Below are positions 14,169-21,056 of a DNA stretch of 35,693 nucleotides, piece by piece. The notes beneath the pieces are model-generated. The model saw only the letters and a list, made by a program, of their open reading frames with translations. It had not been told where the DNA came from and did no database searches. The DNA is from an uncultured Eubacteriales bacterium (GTDB taxonomy: Bacteria; Bacillota; Clostridia; Oscillospirales; Oscillospiraceae): positions 1-35,693 of the forward strand of contig UQWH01000017.1 of NCBI GenBank assembly GCA_900544705.1. Reading direction: 5' to 3'. A program made the position numbers and the translations under genes. Position 1 is the stretch's first letter; each line of letters starts with the position of its first letter.

Positions 14169-14789
14169 TTATCGGATGAAATTGGTCTTTACGCCCGGCT
14201 CGTACTGCGGCGGGGTAACACCGGCCTGACGTCCGGCCTCGATGCATTTGAGCAGCCACGCCAGATTTTCCGCCAGCGTGCGCATCGTCTGCAAGCCCTC
14301 TTCGTCCTTCAGGACTTCCTCCGGACGGTTGCCATGCACCTGATTCCAATACTGAGAGGTCACAATGGGCATGGAATTGATGCCGAAATACTTGAGCAGG
14401 CGGTCATAGCTGGAGCTTGCGCCGCCGCGGCGGCAGGATACGACCGCCGCGCCCGGCTTGCCCTTGAGCTTGCCCGACGCACAGTAAAACAGGCGGTCGA
14501 GGAAGGCCGTGCACTGTCCGCTCGGTCCGGCATAGTAGACCGGCGAACCGACGACCAGCGCGTCAAACTCGTCCAGCCGCGCAGCAAGCGTATTCACGCC
14601 GTCGTCAAAAATGCAGCCATTTCCGTCCCTGCATTTGCCGCAGCCGATGCAGCCTGCAACGGGCTGCGCGCCGACCTGATAGATCTCGGTTTCAATGCCG
14701 TGCTTGTGCAGCTGCTTTTCCACCTCGTGCAGCGCCGTATAGGTGCAGCCCGCGCGATGAGGGCTGCCGTTGAACAGTAAGACCTTCAT
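14169..14789 (-). CDS. Iron-sulfur flavoprotein / NADPH-dependent FMN reductase
   Basis: A 206-residue flavodoxin-fold protein. MKVLLFNGSPHRAGCTYTAL is the FMN phosphate-binding loop, CIGCGKCRDGNGC (Cys47, 50, 53, 59) is the compact cluster motif of iron-sulfur flavoproteins, and VVGSPVYYAGPSGQCTAFLDR is the second flavin loop. Such proteins carry out electron transfer or reductive detoxification in anaerobes. ATG 14789 has GGAGGG just upstream. It is divergent from the LtaS-like gene, with back-to-back promoters. Substrate unknown. Confidence 0.87.
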   Translation of the reverse strand: MKVLLFNGSPHRAGCTYTALHEVEKQLHKHGIETEIYQVGAQPVAGCIGCGKCRDGNGCIFDDGVNTLAARLDEFDALVVGSPVYYAGPSGQCTAFLDRLFYCASGKLKGKPGAAVVSCRRGGASSSYDRLLKYFGINSMPIVTSQYWNQVHGNRPEEVLKDEEGLQTMRTLAENLAWLLKCIEAGRQAGVTPPQYEPGVKTNFIR

Positions 14790-14814
14790 ATCTTTCCCTC
14801 CGTTTTTTTCTTTT

Positions 14815-14843
14815 ATCATACCGCATCGCAGCGGAGAAATCAA
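14815..14843 (-). promoter_or_regulatory. Promoter of flavoprotein gene
   Basis: On the minus strand: TTGATT (14843-14838), 17-base spacer, TATGAT (14820-14815). Its -35 abuts the -35 of the divergent promoter. Confidence 0.75.
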
Positions 14844-14872
14844 TTGAAAAAAGCGAAGGAGGATGGTATGAT
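14844..14872 (+). promoter_or_regulatory. Promoter of LtaS-like gene
   Basis: TTGAAA (14844-14849), 17-base spacer, TATGAT (14867-14872) with TGG before it. Ribosome-binding site AAAGGAGG is at 14881-14888, so the leader is very short. Confidence 0.75.
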
Positions 14873-14895
14873 GAACACAAAAAGGAGGTGCGGCC

Positions 14896-16701
14896 ATGAG
14901 AAAAAAGCTCCGGCTCCCCATGTGGGGCGCTGCGCTCGTGCTGCTTGCAGGCGCGCTGCTCTTCACCGTTGCCGCGCTTCTGGTCCAGCCGGGCAGCATT
15001 TCCGTGCGGCTGCACAGCTTTGCGGCTCAGCCGCTGCTGCTTGTCCTGAATCTTCTGCCTGCGCTGCTGGGCTCGCTTTTTCTCTGGTGCCTGTGCGGGA
15101 ATCCCTTCTTCGCCGCGGCGGGCGCGGGCCTGATCGTCGATCTTTTGTCTTATGTAAACCTGATCAAAACCGGCTGCCGCAACGATCCGCTCGTTCCGGC
15201 CGATCTGAGCCTCCTGCGCGAGGCGCTGACCGCCACGCAGGACTACGCCCTCGATCTGCACCCGAAGCTGCTGGCCGGGATCGTCCTGCTTGCCGCCGCA
15301 GTGGGCGTGCTCGGTTTCTTTTTCCGCTGTTCCAAACCACACTGGCCCTTCCGCGCGGCGGGCGCGGCGGCAGTCTGTCTCGCTGGCGTATTGGCAATGT
15401 CCGGACTCTACACGAACGACGCGCTCTATGCCCGTCTTGCCCCCGGCGTAGACAAGGCAAATGTCCCCCTGACCTATGAAAGCTGCGGCTTCCCCTATTG
15501 CTTTCTGGCAAATTTTGGGCGCTATACGGTCAAAAAACCGGCGGATTACTTCCCGGAGGAGGCGGAGCGCCTCGCTCAGTCTGACGAGAAAACCTATACT
15601 GCCCCGCAGGTGCAGCCGAACGTCGTGTTCGTCATGTGCGAAGCGTTCAGCGATCTTTCAGACAAGCCGGTTTTCTCCTGGACGCCGGAGGACGACCCAC
15701 TCTACGGCTTCCGGCAGGTGGCTGATTCCGACCGCACCGTGAGCGGCCATCTGATCGTGAACAACTTCGGCGCGGGCACCGCAAATACGGAATTCGACGT
15801 GATGACCGGCATTGCCACGGAACAGCTCGGCGTCAATTCCGCGTTCCGGGCGGTACGGCGCAATCTGAACTCCCTGCCGCGCGCCTTCGCCCGGGCGGGC
15901 TACGAGGCCTACTTTCTGCACCCCGGCTACCGCTGGTACTATAACCGGGAGAGCGTCTACGGCTATCTCGGCATAGAGGACTGCGTCTTTGCAGACGCCT
16001 TCTCCGTTGGGGATTACAAGGGGCCGACCGTCTCCGACGCCGCCTTTCTAGACCGGCTGATCTCCGATCTGGGGACGCGCCTGTCCGGCGACGCGCCCGT
16101 CTTTGCCTTCGGCGTGACCATTCAGAACCACCAGTCCTACACCTATACAAAATATGGCGAGGTGCCGCCGGTTCCCACAAACGCCGTGCTGACCGCGCAG
16201 GAGGAGGAAGCCCTCTCGGTCTATCTGCAAGGCGTGCGGGATTCCTCGGCGATGCTCCTGCGGCTGACGGAGTATCTCGACCGGCTGGACGAGCCGGTGC
16301 TGCTGGTTTTCTGGGGCGACCACCGTCCGGCGCTGCTGGAAAATTATGGCGTCTACCGCGCGCTGGGGCTTTCCATGGATGGTCTGGAAGCCTATAAAAC
16401 GCCCTATCTTCTCTGGGCAAACCGCACCTATGCCGCATCCTGCGACTTTTCCGCGTTGGAGCTGGCGGAAACGATCAACGCAAATTATCTGGGTGCCGCT
16501 GTCTATGAGCTGGCCGGTCTGAGCGGGCTGGATCCCTATTTCGACGAGCTGGAGGACGTGCGCCGCGCCCTGCCCGTCGCCGCGCATGGGGTGTATCTGA
16601 CTGCGGACGGCACCGCGCTGACACCCGCGCAGAACCGTCTGCTCGAACGCATGGCGCAGTGGGCCTATTACCGGATAAAAGATGAAAAGCTGATAAAATA
16701 G
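14896..16701 (+). CDS. LtaS-family phosphoglycerol transferase / sulfatase-like membrane protein
   Basis: A 601-residue membrane enzyme of the alkaline phosphatase/sulfatase superfamily. About four or five N-terminal hydrophobic segments (roughly 8-30, 45-68, 70-90, 125-143, 155-172) are followed by an extracellular catalytic domain: NVVFVMCEAFSD with the metal-binding Glu249, GAGTANTEFDVMTG in which Thr295 aligns with the catalytic Thr of lipoteichoic acid synthase, a central FGVTIQNHQSY, and FWGDHRPAL with metal ligands near 475. It probably transfers phosphoglycerol to a surface glycolipid or polymer. Close relatives include lipoteichoic acid synthase and glycan-modifying transferases; which one is not decidable here. 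Monocistronic with its own promoter and terminator. Confidence 0.85.
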   Translation: MRKKLRLPMWGAALVLLAGALLFTVAALLVQPGSISVRLHSFAAQPLLLVLNLLPALLGSLFLWCLCGNPFFAAAGAGLIVDLLSYVNLIKTGCRNDPLVPADLSLLREALTATQDYALDLHPKLLAGIVLLAAAVGVLGFFFRCSKPHWPFRAAGAAAVCLAGVLAMSGLYTNDALYARLAPGVDKANVPLTYESCGFPYCFLANFGRYTVKKPADYFPEEAERLAQSDEKTYTAPQVQPNVVFVMCEAFSDLSDKPVFSWTPEDDPLYGFRQVADSDRTVSGHLIVNNFGAGTANTEFDVMTGIATEQLGVNSAFRAVRRNLNSLPRAFARAGYEAYFLHPGYRWYYNRESVYGYLGIEDCVFADAFSVGDYKGPTVSDAAFLDRLISDLGTRLSGDAPVFAFGVTIQNHQSYTYTKYGEVPPVPTNAVLTAQEEEALSVYLQGVRDSSAMLLRLTEYLDRLDEPVLLVFWGDHRPALLENYGVYRALGLSMDGLEAYKTPYLLWANRTYAASCDFSALELAETINANYLGAAVYELAGLSGLDPYFDELEDVRRALPVAAHGVYLTADGTALTPAQNRLLERMAQWAYYRIKDEKLIK

Positions 16702-16736
16702 GCACAGGAATGTGAAAGATTCCTGTGCCTGTTTTA
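16700..16736. terminator. Terminator between LtaS-like gene and helicase loader
   Basis: AGGCACAGGAAT (16700-16711) pairs with ATTCCTGTGCCT (16719-16730), followed by GTTTTATT. The genes converge; the reverse strand has TATTTTATC after the stem, so it may act in both directions. Confidence 0.87.
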
Positions 16737-17708
16737 TTACATTCTTCGGATGTCGCTGCCGGCAAATTTCAGCAGACGGTACGTTCCCAGCACGCGCGAA
16801 GCGATCTGCGGGGAATAGCGGCCCTCCAGCGTCTCCGGCGCGAGATTGGTCGAAATGATCGTCGCCCGGTTTTCCATCATGCGGGTATTGACGACGTTAT
16901 ACAGCGCAGAGATCGTAAACTGCGTGGTCATCTCCGTGCCGAGGTCGTCTATGATCAGAAGGTCGCAGGCGAGGTACTTGCGGCTCAGGCCGCGCTGCTC
17001 CTCACCGCCGAATTTCTCGGACTCAAAATCGGAAAACAGGCGGATGGCCGTTTCATAGACCACGCTGTAGCCGCGGTCGGCCACCTGCCGCGCAATACAG
17101 GCGGACAGGAAGGTCTTGCCCAGACCGGTCGCGCCAGAGAAGAGCAGATTTCCCGCCTGCGGGGTGAAATTCTGCGCATAGCGGCGGCAGATATTGAAAT
17201 TCGACTGCATCAGCTTGCGCGGGCTGACGCCCAGCTTCTCGTCATAGAGGTCGGAATACACATCCAGCCGGAAGCTCTCAAAGCTCTCGCGTCCGCTGCC
17301 GAGCAGGCTCGTCAGCTCTTTTTTCTGTTCCTGACGGCAGAGCTCGCGCAGGCAGGAGCACATCTGATTGCCCTCGTAGCCGGTGCCGCCGCATTTGGCA
17401 CAGATCGGCGCATCGTCGAGATAGCCCTCTTCAAAGTCTCCGGCCTCCAAAATCCATTCGCGCTCGCGCTGAAGCGCCAGATTCTTCTCCCGGATCTGTC
17501 CGATGGCCTCCGTCGGGTCCTCGCCGCGGCGCAGTGTGGCCGCCATGAGCTGCGCCATGGTCATTTGCAGCTCACGGTCGATCTCCTGCAAGCGGGGATA
17601 GCGCGCGTATGCCTCGCGGCGGTGCGCCTCGTTCTCGCGCTCCCGCTCCTGCTTCGCCTGCTCCAGACGCTCGCGCGCCCGGCGCAGAACCTGTTCGCTG
17701 TAGCCCAT
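16737..17708 (-). CDS. Helicase loader, DnaC/DnaI-like AAA+ ATPase
   Basis: A 323-residue protein that probably loads the replicative helicase DnaB onto DNA. A coiled-coil N-terminal part (YSEQVLRRARERLEQAKQER) is followed by a zinc-type cysteine cluster (CAKCGGTGYEGNQMCSC), then the AAA+ core with LLFSGATGLGKTFLSACIA (Walker A), LLIIDDLGTE (Walker B) and IISTNLAPETL (sensor region). ATG 17708 is chosen for the GGAGG upstream; its start lies inside the stop of the upstream DnaD-like gene, so they are coupled. The pair matches the Firmicute DnaD-DnaI primosome arrangement. Confidence 0.9.
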   Translation of the reverse strand: MGYSEQVLRRARERLEQAKQERERENEAHRREAYARYPRLQEIDRELQMTMAQLMAATLRRGEDPTEAIGQIREKNLALQREREWILEAGDFEEGYLDDAPICAKCGGTGYEGNQMCSCLRELCRQEQKKELTSLLGSGRESFESFRLDVYSDLYDEKLGVSPRKLMQSNFNICRRYAQNFTPQAGNLLFSGATGLGKTFLSACIARQVADRGYSVVYETAIRLFSDFESEKFGGEEQRGLSRKYLACDLLIIDDLGTEMTTQFTISALYNVVNTRMMENRATIISTNLAPETLEGRYSPQIASRVLGTYRLLKFAGSDIRRM

Positions 17709-17709
17709 G

Positions 17710-18621
17710 TCAGTCCTCCTGTCCCTCGGCCAGTGCGCGCGCCACCGCCTGCCGCTCCAGATCGGAAAGCGCGTCATCGTGGCGCTGATAGCCGCCGTTC
17801 TGCCTGCGCTGCTGGGGACGGGCCGGCGCGGTGTCGCCCTGCTCGATCTCCTGCGGCGTGTGCAGATTCTTCTCGTGCCATGCCTTGAGAATGGAATTCA
17901 TATAGTTCCATTTCAGTCCGCCGGTTTGCAGGCAGGTCCGCTCATAGGCCATCAGAATGACCTCGTCGGAAAAGCCCATCGTGATCCACTGCGCAAGATA
18001 CTGCTCCTCGGCCTGCGTCAGGCGGCGCTGGTCGATCTGGAGCATCAGGCGCAGCTGCTGGATGCGGGTATGTAGCCGAAGCTGGGTCTGGACGTAATAC
18101 GACGCCGTTTCCAGCGTGTCGATGCCCTCGTCCGCCCAGTGATACGCCTCTTTTTCGATCATGCGCATGGAGGGCGTGCGCACGCCGCGCCTGCGGCTGC
18201 GCTCGATGCAGTAGCTCAGGAGAATCCCGACGACCTCCGTCGGCAGGCGGAGATAATCCGTCAGCGACAGGAGCGTTTTCAGTTCCTCCGTGGAGAGGGT
18301 CCGGCCCAGACGCCGCTGCGCTTCTCCGATCAGCTTGGCAAATTCTCCGCGCTCGTCGCGCGTTCTGCGGCGGACATCCTCCTCCGTGTAGACGGGCGGT
18401 TCCGGCGCAACGTGCCGCTGCGCCGCCTCCTGCCAGAGGCCGAGCTGCTTGAGGCAGTCCGTCGCGGCGACCATGCGCGGCACCGTGAAGTGCAGCGCGT
18501 CCAGCGCGGTCTCCCGCGGGAGCCCCGCCTTGCAGTAAAGACACAGCAGCGCCGCGTCCGGACAGCCGCAGGAAAGCAACTTCCGCAATTCTTCATTTGT
18601 CAGCGAAACGCCCTGCATCAT
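17710..18621 (-). CDS. DnaD/DnaB-like replication initiation protein
   Basis: A 303-residue protein of the DnaD/DnaB primosome type. The N-terminal half looks like a winged helix (LTNEELRKLL, RETALDALHFTVPRM) and the C-terminal half has the DnaD domain, with the aligned segment near VILMAYERTCLQTGGLKWNYMNSIL (given as two pieces: VILMAYERTCLQ and KWNYMNSILKAW). The W-Y-M-x-x-I-L-x-x-W pattern is the YxxxIxxxW-type DnaD signature. It helps DnaA recruit the helicase loader. ATG 18621 follows GGAGG; ATG 18618 is an alternative two-codon start. First gene of a two-gene operon behind the promoter at 18665-18693. Confidence 0.85.
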   Translation of the reverse strand: MMQGVSLTNEELRKLLSCGCPDAALLCLYCKAGLPRETALDALHFTVPRMVAATDCLKQLGLWQEAAQRHVAPEPPVYTEEDVRRRTRDERGEFAKLIGEAQRRLGRTLSTEELKTLLSLTDYLRLPTEVVGILLSYCIERSRRRGVRTPSMRMIEKEAYHWADEGIDTLETASYYVQTQLRLHTRIQQLRLMLQIDQRRLTQAEEQYLAQWITMGFSDEVILMAYERTCLQTGGLKWNYMNSILKAWHEKNLHTPQEIEQGDTAPARPQQRRQNGGYQRHDDALSDLERQAVARALAEGQED

Positions 18622-18634
18622 TTTAAGCCTCCGT

Positions 18635-18664
18635 CAACGGTCTTTCTTGCAAAACAACGGTCTT
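18635..18664. repeat. 10-bp direct repeat with 20-bp period in dnaD leader
   Basis: CAACGGTCTT occurs at 18635-18644 and exactly again at 18655-18664, immediately downstream of the -10 box on the minus strand. Spacing near two helical turns suggests a protein-binding site, possibly repressive because it covers the start of the transcript. Confidence 0.55.
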
Positions 18665-18693
18665 ATTATAGCATGGGAAAAAGTCCGGAACAA
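18665..18693 (-). promoter_or_regulatory. Promoter of dnaD-dnaI operon
   Basis: On the minus strand: TTGTTC (18693-18688), 17-base spacer, TATAAT (18670-18665) with TGC before the -10. Confidence 0.8.
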
Positions 18694-18770
18694 GCGCCGC
18701 ATCGCACGCAATTCGATGAATTTTGCGCTGCCGATTTGGCGCCCGCCGATATGTTGTGGTTTTTCGGAAC

Positions 18771-19469
18771 TCAAAGCACAAAGCCGCCGTTGACCGGCAG
18801 ATTCTGCCCGGTGACAAAGGACGCCTGCGCCAGATATAAAAGCGCCTGCGCAATGTCCTCCGGACTGCCGTTGTGCTCCAGCGGCGTTTCCTCCGCCAGC
18901 GAGGCCAGCGTTTCCGCGCTGACATTTTTGACCATGTCCGTTAGGATCACACCCGGCGACACGGCGTTGACCCGGATGCCGGACGGCCCCAACTCCTGCG
19001 CCAGCGCCTTGGTCAGCGCCAGCACCGCGCCCTTGGTCGCGGAATAGCAAGCCTCGCAGGACGCGCCGACCTGGCCCCACATGGAGGCGACATTGAGGAT
19101 GCAGCCGGACTGCCTGTGCAGCATCCCCGGCAGCGCGGCATTGACGCAGTGGTAAATTCCCTTGACGTTCACGGCAAAGAGCCTGTCCCACTCCGCCTCG
19201 GTGATCTGCGAGATCAGGCCGTAATGCGCGATCCCCGCGTTATTGACCAGCACGTCCAGCGCCGGAAGCCCGGCAAAGGCCGCCTGCACCGCCGCGCCGT
19301 CCGCGACGTCGCAGCAGATGGCCTGCGCGCCTGTTTCGTGGGCAAGCTGCCGCGCCTGTTCGTGACTTTTTTCATAAAAAAAGGACACGGCGCAGCCCGC
19401 CTGTGCAAAGGCGCGCACCGTGGCCGCGCCGATTCCCCGGCTGCCGCCGGTCACCAAAACCTGTTTCAT
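18771..19469 (-). CDS. Short-chain dehydrogenase/reductase (FabG-like)
   Basis: A 232-residue classical SDR. It has the NAD(P)-binding TGGSRGIG (about 7-14), NNAG (76-79), and the catalytic triad Ser129, Tyr142 and Lys146 (CYSATKGAV), and ends QNLPVNGGFVL. ATG 19469 is chosen because GGAGGCAGGC lies just upstream and the dinucleotide fold begins at once; the frame is open further upstream through the yabR terminator but with no similarity. It resembles 3-oxoacyl-ACP reductase, but no other fatty acid gene is present, so substrate is open. It lies at the end of the yabP-yabR cluster, after a weak terminator. Confidence 0.88.
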   Translation of the reverse strand: MKQVLVTGGSRGIGAATVRAFAQAGCAVSFFYEKSHEQARQLAHETGAQAICCDVADGAAVQAAFAGLPALDVLVNNAGIAHYGLISQITEAEWDRLFAVNVKGIYHCVNAALPGMLHRQSGCILNVASMWGQVGASCEACYSATKGAVLALTKALAQELGPSGIRVNAVSPGVILTDMVKNVSAETLASLAEETPLEHNGSPEDIAQALLYLAQASFVTGQNLPVNGGFVL

Positions 19470-19481
19470 GCCTGCCTCCGT

Positions 19482-19514
19482 CAGAAACGCTCCTCCGGAG
19501 AACCGAAGGAGCGT
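19482..19514 (-). terminator. Weak terminator after yabR
   Basis: On the minus strand ACGCTCCT pairs with AGGAGCGT (19514-19507 and 19494-19487), with an inner CGG/CCG pair, followed by TTCTGA. The T run is short, so readthrough into the SDR gene is likely. Confidence 0.5.
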
Positions 19515-19527
19515 CAGAATGTTCGAT

Positions 19528-19938
19528 TCAGCGCCGTCTGGACTTGGTGCGGTGCTCATACTGCCGGCAGCCGGAGATCTTGCTGTCCGAATCCGACATG
19601 AACTGCTTGAGCTTTTCCTCAAAGGTCAGCGGCTCGCTTCTCTGCTGGCGCGGCTGGGAAGCCCGCTGCTGCGGGGCTTGCTGCGTCCGCGCGGGACGCT
19701 GCTGCTCCTGCGCGCGCTTGATCGACAGGCTGATCTTGCCCGCCTCGTCGATGCCGATGATCTTGACGCGGACGGTCTGCCCCTCGGTCAGATGGGCGCG
19801 GATGTCGCTGACGTATGTATTTGCGATCTCGGAAATGTGCACCATCCCCGTGCGGTTTTCCGGCAGTGTGATGAACGCGCCGAATTTTGTGATTGTCTTG
19901 ACTTTGCCTTCCAGTACTGCGCCGACAGTAAACTCCAT
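19528..19938 (-). CDS. yabR: S1-domain RNA-binding protein, YabR-like
   Basis: A 136-residue protein with one S1 RNA-binding domain at the N-terminus (VGAVLEGKVKTITKFGAFI, GMVHISEIANTYVSD, EGQTVRVKIIGIDEAGKISL), followed by a Gln/Arg/Pro-rich linker and a basic tail. In Bacillus, yabR is the gene after divIC, and that order is kept here. It probably binds ribosomes or structured RNA; the disordered tail is longer in many Clostridia. 23 bases separate it from divIC, so it is likely cotranscribed. Confidence 0.85.
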   Translation of the reverse strand: MEFTVGAVLEGKVKTITKFGAFITLPENRTGMVHISEIANTYVSDIRAHLTEGQTVRVKIIGIDEAGKISLSIKRAQEQQRPARTQQAPQQRASQPRQQRSEPLTFEEKLKQFMSDSDSKISGCRQYEHRTKSRRR

Positions 19939-19960
19939 ATATCCCCTGCTGTCCTCCGTA

Positions 19961-20239
19961 TCAGTTTCCGCTGTCGATAAAGACCATTTCGCCGTCCTCG
20001 ACGAGATTCAGACGTTCTCTTGCAATTTGCTTGATCGCCTCATCGGTGTCCATCGCGGCGATGTCCTCCTGAAGCTCAAGGTTTGCCTGCTGCGCGTCGG
20101 CGACCTCGCCCGAGAGCCTGTCGCGCTCCTCTGCCAGTGCGCTGATCTGCGGCTGTAGTGTCATGATCGTGGCGAAGGCGTAGACCATCAGTCCCAGGAT
20201 CAACAGCTTTGTAATGAGTGACGATTTGCGCAAGCGCAT
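19961..20239 (-). CDS. divIC: Septum formation initiator, DivIC/FtsB-like
   Basis: A 92-residue single-span division protein: short cytoplasmic start (MRLRKSS), one membrane segment (LITKLLILGLMVYAFATIMTL), then a coiled coil (about 35-65, ISALAEERDRLSGEVADAQQ) and a conserved C-terminal part (ARERLNLVEDGEMVF). DivIC works with DivIB and FtsL at the septum. AGGGGGA lies 8 bases before ATG 20239. The gene starts inside the yabQ reading frame, in another phase. Confidence 0.92.
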   Translation of the reverse strand: MRLRKSSLITKLLILGLMVYAFATIMTLQPQISALAEERDRLSGEVADAQQANLELQEDIAAMDTDEAIKQIARERLNLVEDGEMVFIDSGN

Positions 20240-20693
20240 CGTTTGTTCCCCCTAATGCGGCTGCCCGCAAATGCTTTTGTCTTTTTATTGTAACCGATTT
20301 TTTTACAGAAGAAAAGATGTTTTTCGTAATTTTTTTCAAAAACAACAAAAATTTCTTTCCGAGCCGGCCTGCCGCCCGCAGCGGCCAGGACAATATCTCC
20401 CAAAATTTCCCAAATACCGGCAGCAGGAGCCGGCTGAACGTCAGAAAATAGAGCGCCGACCCTGTCAGACTGCCTACCAGCATGGAAACGCGGAACTGCC
20501 CGTCCCCGAAGCGAAGCGCAAACAGCAGGTTTCCCGCCAGCCAGCACAGGACGAACCAGAGATCCGCCAGCGGCGTCAGCCAGCGCAGATTTCGCCGCAG
20601 TCCGCGCAGAAGATCATAATGCAGGCCGCAGGCCAGTCCCATCAGGGCAGCCAGCAGAAAGCGGCTCCCCTGCAACCACAGCGGCTGCTCCAT
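20076..20693 (-). CDS. yabQ: Spore cortex protein YabQ-like, overlapping divIC
   Basis: YabQ is a membrane protein needed for spore cortex formation, made in the mother cell. The first ~135 residues are typical: FLLAALMGLACGLHYDLLRGL, several hydrophobic segments, then a basic stretch (KKITKNIFSSVKKSVTIKRQ). The frame stays open for about 60 more residues, through the divIC start, in a different phase from divIC (164-base overlap). The C-terminal part is Arg/Gly-rich and looks unlike a real domain, so it may be an extension without function, or an assembly error may hide the natural stop. ATG 20693 directly follows the yabP stop. Confidence 0.8.
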   Translation of the reverse strand: MEQPLWLQGSRFLLAALMGLACGLHYDLLRGLRRNLRWLTPLADLWFVLCWLAGNLLFALRFGDGQFRVSMLVGSLTGSALYFLTFSRLLLPVFGKFWEILSWPLRAAGRLGKKFLLFLKKITKNIFSSVKKSVTIKRQKHLRAAALGGTNDALAQIVTHYKAVDPGTDGLRLRHDHDTTAADQRTGRGARQALGRGRRRAAGKP

Positions 20694-20972
20694 TCAGCGA
20701 AACAGTCGGGAAAAGAAGCCGCCCTGCTTCTGCGGCTCCTCGTACAGCAGCGCGTCTACCGTGCCGTCCACCGCGACCTGCCCGCCCTCGATGGAAAGCG
20801 TCTGCAAGTGCAGCGACTGTCCGCGGATCACCAGCACACCCTTCGCAGTGTGCAGCACGACGGATTCCTCGTCAAAGCTCTCCACTTCCCGGACTCCGGT
20901 CACGCTCAGCCGGGCGCGGTTTTCCAGTCGGAGATCGTGCGGCGCATCGCCGCGGAGCGACTCGTTGGCCAT
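20694..20972 (-). CDS. yabP: Sporulation protein YabP
   Basis: A 92-residue spore-cortex protein with the YabP signature: HDLRLENRARLSVTGVREVE, SFDEESVVLHTAKGVLVIRG, and LHLQTLSIEGGQVAVDGTVD. It acts in the mother cell around the forespore. ATG 20972 is preferred because GGGGGAA lies 8 bases upstream; an ATG at 20987 would use a site buried in a hairpin. Its stop abuts the yabQ ATG. The order yabP-yabQ-divIC-yabR is that of Bacillus. A sigma-E-type promoter is expected; only a loose match is visible upstream. Confidence 0.92.
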   Translation of the reverse strand: MANESLRGDAPHDLRLENRARLSVTGVREVESFDEESVVLHTAKGVLVIRGQSLHLQTLSIEGGQVAVDGTVDALLYEEPQKQGGFFSRLFR

Positions 20973-20988
20973 TCTGATTCCCCCCATC

Positions 20989-21007
20989 CGGGAGGCAAGG
21001 CCTCCCG
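20989..21007. other. Hairpin upstream of yabP
   Basis: CGGGAGGC (20989-20996) pairs with GCCTCCCG (21000-21007) around AAG. It lies just before the yabP start and after the upstream kinase-like gene, without a T run on the minus strand, so it is not a clear terminator. It could shape the yabP leader. TATATAAT follows upstream (about 21019-21028), compatible with a promoter between the two genes. Confidence 0.45.
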
Positions 21008-21056
21008 CTTCTCGTCGCTATTATATATACGCGGCGGGAGGGATTTTATTCCGGCT

